Assembly: GCA_903825465.1 (NCBI GenBank)
Contig: CAIKAR010000096.1
Coordinates: forward strand, 1 to 41,591
From: an uncultured Hyphomicrobiales bacterium
Lineage (GTDB): Bacteria > Pseudomonadota > Alphaproteobacteria > Rhizobiales > Beijerinckiaceae
Length of the DNA: 41,591 nt
Direction of reading: 5' to 3'
The position numbers and the translations under genes were made by a program. The notes beneath the pieces are model-generated. The model saw nothing but the letters and a program-made list of their open reading frames with translations. It ran no database searches and was not told the origin of the DNA. The stretch's first letter is position 1. Each line of letters starts with the position of its first letter. This document shows, piece after piece, positions 8,249-17,432 of the stretch.

Positions 8249-10300
8249 GTGCCCGTTTCCGCATCATCGCCCGCGACCCAAAACCGGCTGACGGCGGCGC
8301 GCGACGCGACACCAGTCGAAGGCGGCTACGAGGCGGCGAGCGACGAGCCTTGGCTCCGCCTCAACGTCGACGAGCTCCGCCCAAGCGGCAAATGGATCCG
8401 CCTCGTCTATCGCGCCAGCTTCCTCGACCCGCTGACGCGTCCGCTTCTGCGCCTTGTTTCCGCGGACGGCCACGCGCAAGACGGATTCCTGCCGGGGCCG
8501 CTCCACGGTCGTGGTGTCTGGATCGGGTTCATCCCCAAAAACACCGCGGAAATTTTGATTTCGCCGGTTTCCGTTCCTGGTCTTTTTGGTTTCGACATCG
8601 AGAAATGCGAAATATTCGCCCGCAACCGCGTGCTGCGGCGGGCGTTTCGCGGCAGCCGGGAGAAAACCCTCGCCTGGCTCAGCGCCAAGATGCGCGGCAT
8701 GGACATCGAAGCCATGGAGGAAATGACCTACGCGCTGTGCCACGAGCCGCTGGCGAACTACCAGAACTGGCGGCGGCGGCGCTGGAGGCCGTTTGAGATC
8801 GACGGCATCGATACGCCGCGGTTCGACTGGCGCGAGGGCGTTCATATTCGTCTGGCGGTGCCGCTGCGGGCGGGAGGCCGCCGCGATCTCGCGAAGCTGA
8901 TCGCGCGGCTGGAAGCGCAGCCCTATCCAAACTGGTCCGTCGCGGCCGTCACAGCCGAGAATGACCGCCGCGAGCGGGCCGCGCTGAAAGCGGCGGCGCG
9001 GGGCCGGCTGTTTTTCATCGAGCCGGACGCCAGCGTGGGCGAGATCGCGCGGGGTCTCGCGCCCGACGCGCTGATAGGCCGTTGCGGCGAGCGTGACGAG
9101 CCCGCGGAAATCACTTTCGCCGTCCTCGCCGAAGCCGCGCGCCAGCGACCGGACTGGAGCGCGGTGTATGGCGACGAGGACCGCGTCGACCGACGTGGTC
9201 TCCACAGCGAACCGCGGCTGAAGCCGGACTGGAGTCCGTTGTTTCAAGCGACGACAAATTATTTGGGCGCGGCGGTCTTCGCGCGGACGGATGCTTTGTC
9301 GCGGTCCCCGGCGACCGCGGCGCTTTTCGCCGATCCCGACACGCCGATTTCAGAGGTTTTCGATATCGGGCGCGAAAAAACCGGTCATGTCAGGCGGATT
9401 CTATTATCCCGCGCGACCTCGGACGCCGCCGCGCCGACAGGCCAATCGACGTCCGTGGTCCCCGTTTATCGCGGTGGAGACCCGGCGAATCCGACGCCGT
9501 TGGCGACTGTCGTCATCCCCACGCGCGACCGGCTGGATCTCTTGCGCGCCTGCGTCGAAAGCCTTGCCGGGGGCTCTTGCGAACTCATCGTCGTCGACAA
9601 TGGCAGCGTTGAGCCCGCCACGCTGGCCTGGCTTTTGGAGATGGAATCGAGACCGGGAATCCGCGTGCTTCGACGGCCGGGCCGCTTCAATTTTTCAGCG
9701 CTGTGCAACGACGGCGCGGCGATGGCGCGTTCCGACATCCTGATCTTTCTCAACAACGACACTGTGGCGCTGAAACCGGACTGGCTCGATCCGCTCGTCG
9801 CGCTGGCCCGGGAGCCCGGCGTGGGCGCGGTCGGCGCGAAACTCCTGTTTCCTTCGGGACGTGTGCAGCACGCCGGCGTCGTCATCGGGCTGGTTGGACG
9901 AGCCGGCCATGTTTTTTGGGGCCACGGATCGGATGACGCGGGCTATCTTGGCGCGATTTCCGCCGCGCGGGAGGTTTCGGCCGTCACCGCCGCGTGTTTG
10001 GCCGTGTCGCGCGAAAAATTCGCCGCCGTCGGGGGATTTGACGCGGAGAACCTTCCAATCGAGGTCAACGATGTCGATTTATGCCTGCGGCTGCGGGAAA
10101 AAGGCTGGGTCAATATTTACACGCCGGAATGCCAATTGATCCATAGGGAATCGGAATCGCGGACGCGCGTGTCGCATCATTCCAAGGTTTACGCGCGGGA
10201 GAGGGCGTATTTCACCGAACGCTGGTCGGGCGCGATGCGCGACGATCCCTACTTCCATCCCGCGTTGTCGCTGTTCTCGACGCGGCCATCGCTAGCGTGA
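8249..10300 (+). CDS. Two-domain GT2 glycosyltransferase (paralogue of the 6167 gene)
   Basis: A 683-residue protein with the same architecture as its divergent neighbour: N-terminal beta-rich domain (SDEPWL near 31), a first GT2-like module with YGDEDR (307-312) and LKPDWSP, then a full GT2 module from about 418 with TVVIPTRDRL, VVDNGS, FLNNDT (500-505) and GGFDAEN followed by EVNDVD. The first module is closer to consensus than in the paralogue. The GTG start at 8249 is the only good start before the conserved N-terminus. It probably extends an envelope polysaccharide using nucleotide sugars; specificity is not readable. Confidence 0.88.
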   Translation: MPVSASSPATQNRLTAARDATPVEGGYEAASDEPWLRLNVDELRPSGKWIRLVYRASFLDPLTRPLLRLVSADGHAQDGFLPGPLHGRGVWIGFIPKNTAEILISPVSVPGLFGFDIEKCEIFARNRVLRRAFRGSREKTLAWLSAKMRGMDIEAMEEMTYALCHEPLANYQNWRRRRWRPFEIDGIDTPRFDWREGVHIRLAVPLRAGGRRDLAKLIARLEAQPYPNWSVAAVTAENDRRERAALKAAARGRLFFIEPDASVGEIARGLAPDALIGRCGERDEPAEITFAVLAEAARQRPDWSAVYGDEDRVDRRGLHSEPRLKPDWSPLFQATTNYLGAAVFARTDALSRSPATAALFADPDTPISEVFDIGREKTGHVRRILLSRATSDAAAPTGQSTSVVPVYRGGDPANPTPLATVVIPTRDRLDLLRACVESLAGGSCELIVVDNGSVEPATLAWLLEMESRPGIRVLRRPGRFNFSALCNDGAAMARSDILIFLNNDTVALKPDWLDPLVALAREPGVGAVGAKLLFPSGRVQHAGVVIGLVGRAGHVFWGHGSDDAGYLGAISAAREVSAVTAACLAVSREKFAAVGGFDAENLPIEVNDVDLCLRLREKGWVNIYTPECQLIHRESESRTRVSHHSKVYARERAYFTERWSGAMRDDPYFHPALSLFSTRPSLA

Positions 10301-10466
10301 GTTTTGTCAGCGTATTCAGCCGGTTACCCGCTCAGGAAAAACCGCCGATCGCCGAAAATATTCTACACGGCGAAAACCTGTGCTACAGCCCTGCCGCCAG
10401 CGTTGATCCCGCCAGTGATCCACAGCCAGTTTTTGCGGCGGCCGCCAAGCGGACACGGTTCTAAAC

Positions 10467-11027
10467 ATGTCGAATTTCACAGCGGAACGCCTTGTTATTC
10501 CAGAGATAATCCTCGTTCGCCCGCGAAAGTTCGCCGACAGCCGCGGCTGGTTCATGGAGACGTGGAAGGCGCCTGATTTCGCCGCGTTGGGCGCCGCGGT
10601 GGATTTCGTTCAGGACAATCATTCGATGTCCACAAAGCGCGGCACCATTCGGGGGCTGCATTTTCAGATCCCGCCGCGCGCGCAGGCGAAGCTTGTCAGG
10701 GTCTTGCGCGGCGCCATCTACGATGTCGCGGTGGATTTGCGCCGCGGCGCGGCGACCTATGGCAAGCGCTGCGGCGCCACCCTGACCGCGGAGGGCGGAG
10801 AACAGTTGTTCATTCCGCGCGGCTTCGCCCATGGGTTCTGCGCGCTCAACGACAACACCGAGGTCGTCTATAAGGTCGACAACGTCTACGCGCCCGAATG
10901 CGAGGCGGGCCTGTTCTGGGGAGATCCGGATCTGGCCGTCGATTGGCCGATACACAGCTCGGAAATCCTCGTTTCCGACAAGGACGCGAAATTGCCGGAA
11001 TTCGCCGGCTTCAACTCGCCTTTCTGA
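10467..11027 (+). CDS. rmlC: dTDP-4-dehydrorhamnose 3,5-epimerase
   Basis: A 186-residue RmlC with the family signature KFADSRGWFMETW (21-33) and RGLHFQ containing catalytic His65. The IPRGFAHGF segment (117-124) and Tyr135 in VVYKVDN follow, with the downstream Asp typical of the family. It epimerises C3 and C5 of dTDP-4-keto-6-deoxyglucose, the third step of dTDP-L-rhamnose synthesis. It is the first gene of rmlCBD, 12 bp before rmlB. No strong Shine-Dalgarno precedes ATG 10467; the start is set by the conserved N-terminus. Confidence 0.95.
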   Translation: MSNFTAERLVIPEIILVRPRKFADSRGWFMETWKAPDFAALGAAVDFVQDNHSMSTKRGTIRGLHFQIPPRAQAKLVRVLRGAIYDVAVDLRRGAATYGKRCGATLTAEGGEQLFIPRGFAHGFCALNDNTEVVYKVDNVYAPECEAGLFWGDPDLAVDWPIHSSEILVSDKDAKLPEFAGFNSPF

Positions 11028-11039
11028 CGGGAAATTTCG

Positions 11040-12101
11040 ATGGGCAAGCGGTACCTCGTCACCGGCGGCGCGGGCTTCATCGGCTCCGCGGTCGCGCGCC
11101 ATTTGATCGCCGCCGGCGACGCGGAGGTTTTTGTCCTCGACAAGCTCACCTACGCGGGAAATCTCGACAATCTCGAAAGCGTCGCGTCGAACCCGCGCTA
11201 TCGCTTCGCGCGCGTCGATATTTGCGACGGACGCGCGACGCGCGACGCGATCGCGGGCTTCAAGCCGGACGCGATCATGCATCTGGCCGCGGAAAGCCAC
11301 GTCGACCGCTCCATCGACGGACCGGGGGAATTCATTCAGACCAACGTGGTGGGCACGTTCACGCTCCTGCAAGCGGCGCTCGGCTATTGGCGCGATCTTG
11401 GCGTTGAGGCGAAAAAGACCTTCCGCCTCCACCATATTTCGACCGACGAGGTGTTCGGTTCGCTGGGACCGGAAGGACTTTTCCGGGAGACGACTCCCTA
11501 CAGCCCGAACTCGCCTTATTCGGCTTCGAAGGCCGCGTCCGATCATCTGGTCCGGGCCTGGGGCCACACCTACGATTTTCCCGTCGTGCTTTCCAATTGC
11601 TCGAACAACTACGGCCCCTTCCACTTCCCGGAAAAGCTCATTCCGCTCGTCGCGCTCAACGCGCTCGAAGGCAAGCCAATTCCCGTCTACGGCGATGGTT
11701 CGAACGTGCGCGACTGGCTTTATGTCGACGACCACGCGCGCGCGCTGCGCGCCATCGTCGACCGCGGGCGCGTGGGCGAGAGCTACAACGTGGGCGGAAA
11801 CTGCGAACGGTCGAATATCGACGTTGTGCGCGGCGTTTGCCGGCTGGTGGACGAGTTGGCGCCGAACCCCGCCATTGGCGCGCGCGAAAAACTGATCTCT
11901 TTCGTCAAGGACCGGCCAGGCCACGACCAGCGCTACGCCATCGACGCCGGCAAGATCAAAGCCGAACTCGCTTGGGCTCCATCCGAAACATTCGAGACGG
12001 GCCTGCGGAAAACCGTGGAATGGTATCTCGCCAACCGGACGTGGTGGGAGCGCGCGCGCGGCGGCGGCTACCGCGGCGAGCGGCTGGGATTGAACGCGTG
12101 A
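11040..12101 (+). CDS. rmlB: dTDP-glucose 4,6-dehydratase
   Basis: A 353-residue RmlB, full length. It shows the NAD-binding TGGAGFIG (8-15), the catalytic Thr135-Asp136-Glu137 (ISTDEVFG), and Tyr160-x3-Lys164 (YSASK), plus the conserved [13 protein letters not shown] and [19 protein letters not shown] blocks. It converts dTDP-glucose to dTDP-4-keto-6-deoxyglucose, the second step to dTDP-L-rhamnose. GGGAAATTTCG precedes the ATG. Its stop overlaps the rmlD GTG by four bases. Confidence 0.96.
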   Translation: MGKRYLVTGGAGFIGSAVARHLIAAGDAEVFVLDKLTYAGNLDNLESVASNPRYRFARVDICDGRATRDAIAGFKPDAIMHLAAESHVDRSIDGPGEFIQTNVVGTFTLLQAALGYWRDLGVEAKKTFRLHHISTDEVFGSLGPEGLFRETTPYSPNSPYSASKAASDHLVRAWGHTYDFPVVLSNCSNNYGPFHFPEKLIPLVALNALEGKPIPVYGDGSNVRDWLYVDDHARALRAIVDRGRVGESYNVGGNCERSNIDVVRGVCRLVDELAPNPAIGAREKLISFVKDRPGHDQRYAIDAGKIKAELAWAPSETFETGLRKTVEWYLANRTWWERARGGGYRGERLGLNA

Positions 12102-12976
12102 GCGGACCCATCCTCCTCTTCGGCGCGCGAGGCCAGGTGGGCCGCGAGTTGACGGCGCTCGCGTCGGCGCGCGGAATCCCGTTGATCGCGCTCGGACGCG
12201 CCGAGGCGGACATTCGCGACGCCGTCGCGGTCGCGGAGCGGATCGCGGAAGCAAAACCAAGATTGATCGTCAACGCCGCCGCCTACACAGCCGTCGACAA
12301 GGCTGAAAACAACGCCGAAGCCGCCGAACACGCCAATGTCGAGGGACCGCGGGTTCTGGCGCGCGCCGCTGAGCGCGCCGGCGTTCCGCTCGCGCATATT
12401 TCCACCGATTACGTGTTTGATGGGAGCAAATCCGGCCCTTATCTGGAGAGCGATCCCATCGCGCCGCTTGGCGTTTACGGATCGACAAAGGCCGCGGGCG
12501 AAGCGGTCGTGCGCGAAGCCGCGGCCCGGCATGTGATCGTGCGGACCGCTTGGGTCTATGGCGCGCATGGCGCCAATTTTTTGAAGACGATGCTGAGGCT
12601 GGCGGACGAGCGCGATGAATTGCGCGTGGTCGCCGACCAACGGGGATGCCCGACTTCGACGCGCGATATCGCGGAAGCGTTGCTCGCCATCGACGACGCG
12701 GTCGCGGGCGGCGCGTCTCCCTGGGGCACCTATCATTTCGCCGGAACCGGCGCGACGACCTGGCATGGCTTCGCCGCCGAGATCGTCGCGCGGCAGTCCG
12801 CCTTCACCGGCAAACACCCGCCCGTGCTCCCCATCGCCACGCGCGACTATCCAACTCCGGCGAAACGGCCGGCGAATTCGGAACTGGATTCGACGCTGTT
12901 CGTCCAGACATTCGGCTACCGCGCCGCGCCGTGGCGGCGGCGGACGCGCGAAGTCGTCGAAGCGCTGCTGCGCTGA
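12098..12976 (+). CDS. rmlD: dTDP-4-dehydrorhamnose reductase
   Basis: The 292-residue RmlD has the cofactor motif GARGQVG (9-15), the family signature STDYVFDG (102-109), Tyr127-x3-Lys131 (YGSTK), and the C-terminal [16 protein letters not shown] block. It performs the final NAD(P)H reduction to dTDP-L-rhamnose. The GTG at 12098 overlaps the rmlB stop and begins directly before the first Rossmann strand. The thymidylyltransferase gene rmlA, often in the same operon, is absent here; the next gene lies on the other strand with no gap. Confidence 0.95.
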   Translation: MSGPILLFGARGQVGRELTALASARGIPLIALGRAEADIRDAVAVAERIAEAKPRLIVNAAAYTAVDKAENNAEAAEHANVEGPRVLARAAERAGVPLAHISTDYVFDGSKSGPYLESDPIAPLGVYGSTKAAGEAVVREAAARHVIVRTAWVYGAHGANFLKTMLRLADERDELRVVADQRGCPTSTRDIAEALLAIDDAVAGGASPWGTYHFAGTGATTWHGFAAEIVARQSAFTGKHPPVLPIATRDYPTPAKRPANSELDSTLFVQTFGYRAAPWRRRTREVVEALLR

Positions 12977-14032
12977 CTATTTTCTAACGTAAGGTCCGAG
13001 AGCCCTCACGGCCGCCTCCGCGATGGAGGTGTCGACGACCTTGTCGACATCGACGCTTCCCTCGATGAGCCCCTCCTTGCGGAAAATATCGACATCCTCC
13101 TTGAGGCTGAGGACGTTGAGCTTCCCGTCGGGATCGATGTTCACCGCCGTCAGCGACCGATGCACGGCGGGATCGGTCACCAACGAATAGCGCGTCAGAA
13201 TCGAGATCACGTCCTCGCCCTTGGGCCCGGCCAAATGCGTTCCAACGACCGCGTCGTTGTAGTCGCGCGCGCCAAGAATATAGGCGCGCATGAACCGGTT
13301 GGCCTCGTCGGGATGCTTCTTGATGAACTCGCCCGTGTAAAAAAGCGTCGCGAGCTGATGTCCCGGATATATCACATCGTCGCCGATGATCCGCACGCCC
13401 GAGCCGTTCTCAACCGCCGCCGTGACGAAGGGCTCGGTCGGCATGGCGGCGTCGGCGATCTTGTTTTGAAGGGCGATCACCTGCTGGGGAAAGGCGAGAT
13501 AGACGCGCTCGACGTCGTTGGAGGTCAGCCCCGCCATCGCGAGAAGCTTGTCCAGCGTGGCTGTCGCGGCTCCGCCGGGGGCCGCGCCGCCGATCTTCAT
13601 GCCGCGCAAATCGGAGAGCTGTTTGTAGCGGCCGGATTCCACAAGGTCCTTTCGCACGACGAGAAAATTGATCGGCCGGCCCGGCGTGGTCGATGTCTTG
13701 TCGGCGACGATGCGGATGTCGATGCCCCGGCCCACTGCGTTGAAAAAGCCCGCCGAAGGTCCGCCCGCGCCAACCGACAGCTCGCCCGAGGCGAAAGGCG
13801 CGATCATGCGCGCGGCGGAGTCGAACTTGACGAGGTCGACATCCAGTCCCTCTTTCTTGAAATACCCGCGCGCGTCGGCGACGAAAATCGGAACGTCGCT
13901 CGCCGAATTGGTGATCCCAACGTTGAGTTTGAACGGAACCTGCGCGGCCGCGGGCGAGAGCCCCGCGCTCAGAAGCGCCGCGACGAGGGCGGCGCGAACG
14001 TCGATGCCCAAGGTCAAATCCTCCACGATCAT
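12977..14032 (-). CDS. NMT1/SsuA-like ABC transporter substrate-binding protein
   Basis: A periplasmic binding protein of about 351 residues that follows its paralogue in an ATGA overlap. After a hydrophobic leader ending SPAAAQ, it has the family core: VPIFVADARGYFKKEGLDV, FDSAARMIAPFASGELSVG and NAVGRGIDIRIVAD. It belongs to the nitrate/sulfonate/thiamine-precursor group. The ATG at 14032 lacks a Shine-Dalgarno; a TTG at 14011 lies eight bases after GGAGG and would give a better signal peptide, so the true start may be 14011. No ABC permease or ATPase is nearby. Confidence 0.85.
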   Translation of the reverse strand: MIVEDLTLGIDVRAALVAALLSAGLSPAAAQVPFKLNVGITNSASDVPIFVADARGYFKKEGLDVDLVKFDSAARMIAPFASGELSVGAGGPSAGFFNAVGRGIDIRIVADKTSTTPGRPINFLVVRKDLVESGRYKQLSDLRGMKIGGAAPGGAATATLDKLLAMAGLTSNDVERVYLAFPQQVIALQNKIADAAMPTEPFVTAAVENGSGVRIIGDDVIYPGHQLATLFYTGEFIKKHPDEANRFMRAYILGARDYNDAVVGTHLAGPKGEDVISILTRYSLVTDPAVHRSLTAVNIDPDGKLNVLSLKEDVDIFRKEGLIEGSVDVDKVVDTSIAEAAVRALGPYVRK

Positions 14033-15063
14033 TGTTGCTTGCGGTACGGACCAAGTTCCTTCACCGCCGCGTCCACGAAGGTTGTGTCGATGACCTTGTC
14101 GATCGTCACATTGGATTCGATAAGTCCAAGCGCGCGGAAAATATCGAGGTCTTCTTTTAGGCTGGGCACATCGAGAACGCCATCCGGCCCGCAATAGCTG
14201 AGGATGAAAGAGCGCCACACGGCGGGGTCTTTGAAGGGACCATATTCCGTGGCGATCGCGACGATTTCATCGCCTCGCGCGCCGGCGAATTCGCCGTTCG
14301 GCCCCAGCGCGTCGTTGTGGTAGCGCACGCCGCGCAGGAACGCCTTGATGAATTTCGTCGCCAACGCGGGGTTTTTCGCGAACTTGCCGGAATACATGAT
14401 CTCGGAAACTTCGTGCGTGGGATAGACGTCGTAGTCGTTGGCGACGGCGACGACGCCGCCCATGCGCAGCGCCTGCGTCACCGAGGGCTCGGCGGGAATG
14501 GCGACGTCGATCGCCTTGTTTTGCAACGCCAGCGCCATTTGCGGAAACGCCATGTAGACATGCTCGACATCGTCGTACGAGAGGCCGGCTTTCTGGAGAA
14601 ATTTAACGAGGACCGGCTGCGCCGAACCGCCGGGCGCGGATTCCGCGACCTTCAATCCCTTGAGGTCCGCGTAGCCCTTGTAGCGGCCGGAATCGACGAG
14701 ATCCTTGCGCACGAGCATTTTGATGCTGCTGCGGCCCACGACGTTCTGGCTCTTGTCGGCGACAATGCGGATGTCGATGCCGCGCCCGACCGCGTTGAAG
14801 AGGCCGGCGGAATGGCCTCCCGCCGCGACATCGAGGTCGCCCGCGCCAAGCGCGGCGATCATGCGCGCGGCGGAATCGAAGGTCACGAATTCGGCGTCGA
14901 TGCCTTCGTCGCGGAAAAAGCCCTTCTTGTCGGCGACCCAAAGCCCGATGTCGGTCGCCGACAATGTGCCGCCAATGACGACTTTCGTGTTCGCGGCGCG
15001 CGCGCCGGCCGCGGCGCACAGCGCGAGCGCGCACCCAAGCGCCAGAATCTTCAGCACCCGCAT
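14029..15063 (-). CDS. NMT1/SsuA-like ABC transporter substrate-binding protein
   Basis: A 344-residue protein with a clear signal peptide (MRVLKILALGCALALC to ARAA) and the same fold as the downstream gene: DIGLWVADKKGFFRDEGID, FDSAARMIAALGAGDLDVA, NAVGRGIDIRIVADKSQ. AAAAAGGAGG stands seven bases before the ATG, a strong ribosome-binding site. The two proteins also share their C-terminal half (LKEDLDIFRALGLIES versus LKEDVDIFRKEGLIEG), so they are tandem duplicates. It presumably binds a small organic ligand for an ABC importer encoded elsewhere. Confidence 0.87.
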   Translation of the reverse strand: MRVLKILALGCALALCAAAGARAANTKVVIGGTLSATDIGLWVADKKGFFRDEGIDAEFVTFDSAARMIAALGAGDLDVAAGGHSAGLFNAVGRGIDIRIVADKSQNVVGRSSIKMLVRKDLVDSGRYKGYADLKGLKVAESAPGGSAQPVLVKFLQKAGLSYDDVEHVYMAFPQMALALQNKAIDVAIPAEPSVTQALRMGGVVAVANDYDVYPTHEVSEIMYSGKFAKNPALATKFIKAFLRGVRYHNDALGPNGEFAGARGDEIVAIATEYGPFKDPAVWRSFILSYCGPDGVLDVPSLKEDLDIFRALGLIESNVTIDKVIDTTFVDAAVKELGPYRKQQ

Positions 15064-15099
15064 CGCGTTTCCTCCTTTTTGGCCCGTCGCGCCCCGCCC

Positions 15100-15134
15100 G
15101 ATTTCAAAGGGCGGCAAGCGGGGTTTTTGAAATC
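15100..15134 (-). terminator. Inverted repeat between the binding-protein gene and sspB
   Basis: A nine-base inverted repeat (GATTTCAAA at 15100-15108 and TTTGAAATC at 15126-15134) lies just after the sspB stop, with additional GC pairing possible in between. Its place fits a terminator for sspB on the minus strand, but a clear U-run is lacking, so this is tentative. Confidence 0.35.
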
Positions 15135-15148
15135 CCAAGACCGCGAGT

Positions 15149-15742
15149 CTAAGGCTTCTTGCGGAAGGCGTCGATGGAGACGACCTTCGCGGCGCTCTCG
15201 CGCTTCGCGTCGTCCTTGGCGGCCGCCGTTTCCGCCTTGTGTTTGCCGGCCGGCTTCACCTCCGCGGGCTCGGAAGCCGCTCCGCGGGGCTGCTTGTCGG
15301 CGACGCGCGGCGGCAGCTTCGCCGGCGCGCGCGGGGAGGACCGTTTCGCGGGTTCGGCGTCGTTGGCGCCCTTCTCCGGTTCCGGCTCCTTCATTGTGAT
15401 TTTCAGGCCGAAATCGACGGAGGGATCGGAAAAGCCGACGATGGCGTCGAACGGCACAACAAGCTTCTCCGGCACGTTGCCGAAGGAGAGCCCCACCTCG
15501 AACGCGTTTTCGGTCACCGCCAAATCCCAGAACTGGAATTGCAGGACAATCGTCATTTCCTCGGGAAACCGCTCTTTCATTCGCGTCGACAATTTAACGC
15601 CGCGCGCGCCGGTCCGGAACGTGATGTAGAAATGGTGTTCGCCGGGCAGTCCATTCTTGGCCGCGTCCGTGAGCACCCTGCGCACGACGCCGCGCATGGC
15701 GTCCTGAACCAGCAGATCGTAGCGAATGACATCGTTGGACAT
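15149..15742 (-). CDS. sspB: ClpXP adaptor SspB (alphaproteobacterial type)
   Basis: The 197-residue protein begins MSNDVIRYDLLVQDAMRGVV and carries the SspB core (about 1-125): PGEHHFYITFRTGARGVKLS, VLQFQFWDLAV, FGNVPEKLVVPFDAIVGFSDPSV. The middle (about 130-185) is a low-complexity, charged linker rich in Ala, Pro and Lys. The C-terminus VVSIDAFRKKP is the short ClpX-binding tail seen in alpha SspB proteins. SspB tethers tmRNA-tagged proteins to ClpXP for degradation. The tmRNA gene lies about 1.7 kb away on the same strand. Confidence 0.93.
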   Translation of the reverse strand: MSNDVIRYDLLVQDAMRGVVRRVLTDAAKNGLPGEHHFYITFRTGARGVKLSTRMKERFPEEMTIVLQFQFWDLAVTENAFEVGLSFGNVPEKLVVPFDAIVGFSDPSVDFGLKITMKEPEPEKGANDAEPAKRSSPRAPAKLPPRVADKQPRGAASEPAEVKPAGKHKAETAAAKDDAKRESAAKVVSIDAFRKKP

Positions 15743-15821
15743 GTTGGCCTTGAACCCGTCTCGAAATCAGCGAATTGGCGCGTGGTCGGCCCGCTAAAAC
15801 CTGATATGCTGGGAATCAACT

Positions 15822-15840
15822 AGCCGAGCCCGGCTCGGCT
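15822..15840. repeat. GC-rich palindrome in sspB upstream region
   Basis: AGCCGAG and CTCGGCT (15822-15828 and 15834-15840) form a seven-base stem around CCCGG. It lies between the divergent starts of sspB (15742) and the secreted protein gene (15940). It could be an operator or a transcript hairpin; nothing further distinguishes these. Confidence 0.35.
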
Positions 15841-15939
15841 GGCAACGTGGCGCCGCCGCGATGTGCGCTCGGACACTTTTTGTTCGCGATCGCAGGAGTT
15901 GAATGAGGTCGATCGGCGCGCCGCGCCCGGAGGAACCGT

Positions 15940-17424
15940 ATGAAACCGCTCGCATCCACCGCACTCGCCGGATTTTTCCTCGCGACCTCGTGTCTTGGCG
16001 CTGTCGCCGCTCCCGCGACGCCGGAAGAGGCGGCGCAAATCACGCAATCGCTCGCGCGTTATCTGGGGGCTCTCGCCGCGGGAAACCAGCCCGCGCTGAC
16101 AGTCGCGCCGCGGGGCGATTCCTACGCCGTGACAATCGACTTCGGCGGCCTCGCCGGCTGGATGAAATCAATGGGGTTGGACGCCACGGTTGCGCCGGGA
16201 AAAATGCCCCTCACGCTCGCGCGCCAACCCGATGGCAATTGGCGGGTCACTCAAGAAGGCGATTTTTCGCTCGCCTACAATTCCGCCAATCAATCGGGAA
16301 CCTTCAAGGTCGGGGGAGTCAAAAGCAGCACGCTCTACAACACGACGCTGCAGGCGGTGGTCTCGGGAACATCCGACGTCGCCGCGCTTTCCTCCAACTC
16401 CAAAGCCTCGCCGCCGAAGAGCGCGTCGGTCGAATCGACGCGGGAATCGCATGCGATTCATTCCGAAGTGACCGGCGTCGCGGCTGGGCCCGGCGCCGTC
16501 ACCGCCACCTTCTCGCAAACGATTCACGACACGAAGCAGCGGGTGTTCATCTCCAATCCGTTTGGCGCCGAGGGAACGCCGCCGTTTCACCTTGAGTTCG
16601 CCCTCGGCGAGGCCCGCGGCGACGGCAAGATCGTGGCGATGCGCAGCCCGGCGCTGCTCGACCTTTGGGCCTGGCTTGTCGCGCATCCCTCGAAGGACGC
16701 CGTTCGCGGCGGGCAGTCCGAGCTGAAGCCGCTGTTGCGCGCCGCGCTTCCGGTGTTCGACAACCTGAGCGCGTCCATGAACGCCAAAAACGTTGTCGTC
16801 ACCGCCCTCGAAGGAAAGAATTTCGGCGCCGACGAGGCGACGTTCGAGATCGGCTTCACCGGCGCGAAGGCGGACGGCGTCGCGCGCGAGGCGTTCGCGG
16901 CGAAAGGCATCACGATCGCCGACGGCGTTTTGCCGACATGGGCGCATGGGCTTTCGCCGCGCGAGGCGGCGCTCGACCTTTCCGCGTCGGGCTACGACCT
17001 CGGGCGCGTGGCCAACGCGGCCATCGACGCCCTCGATCTGGAAGCGACAACGCCCATCGCCCCGCGCGACAGCGCCGGCATGTTGTCAAAGCTGCTGCCC
17101 ACGGGGCTCGCGCGGTTCAAGCTCGCGACCTTGCGGTTTGCCAACGCGGACTATGAATTGTCGGTCAATGGCGAGGGAACCGCGGGACTGGGCGCGAAGC
17201 CGGTTGGCGCGCTGAACATCCGCTTGAAGGGCTTCGACGCGGTGCAAAAAGCGCTCGCCGAGGGCGCGAAGACCGATCAGAACGCGGCGCAGGCTTCCGC
17301 GAGCCTTGGCCTCGCCCGGGCGCTCTCGAAGCCGGGACCGGACGGCTCTCTGGTTTGGGAAATCGCCATGAGCGAGGACGGCAAGCTGAGCGTCAACGGC
17401 AACGCGCTGGGTGGTGGAAAATAA
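15940..17424 (+). CDS. Unrecognised secreted protein of 494 residues
   Basis: I do not recognise the family with confidence. The protein has a signal peptide (MKPLASTALAGFFLATSCLG to AVAA, about 24 residues), then a large, mainly beta-sheet-predicted region without membrane segments. It has low-complexity Ala/Ser stretches near 150-165 and few cysteines after the leader. The lipid-type context around Cys18 is weak, so secretion by signal peptidase I is more likely. GGAGG lies six bases before the ATG. Remote similarity to periplasmic DUF2125/DUF945-like proteins is possible but unproven. It separates sspB from ssrA. Confidence 0.75.
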   Translation: MKPLASTALAGFFLATSCLGAVAAPATPEEAAQITQSLARYLGALAAGNQPALTVAPRGDSYAVTIDFGGLAGWMKSMGLDATVAPGKMPLTLARQPDGNWRVTQEGDFSLAYNSANQSGTFKVGGVKSSTLYNTTLQAVVSGTSDVAALSSNSKASPPKSASVESTRESHAIHSEVTGVAAGPGAVTATFSQTIHDTKQRVFISNPFGAEGTPPFHLEFALGEARGDGKIVAMRSPALLDLWAWLVAHPSKDAVRGGQSELKPLLRAALPVFDNLSASMNAKNVVVTALEGKNFGADEATFEIGFTGAKADGVAREAFAAKGITIADGVLPTWAHGLSPREAALDLSASGYDLGRVANAAIDALDLEATTPIAPRDSAGMLSKLLPTGLARFKLATLRFANADYELSVNGEGTAGLGAKPVGALNIRLKGFDAVQKALAEGAKTDQNAAQASASLGLARALSKPGPDGSLVWEIAMSEDGKLSVNGNALGGGK

Positions 17425-17432
17425 TGGGAAGT

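Noticed and set aside
15903-16595. Plus-strand frame starting 37 bases before the secreted protein gene
   Set aside because: It overlaps the 494-residue gene in another frame and gives an Arg-rich shadow translation.
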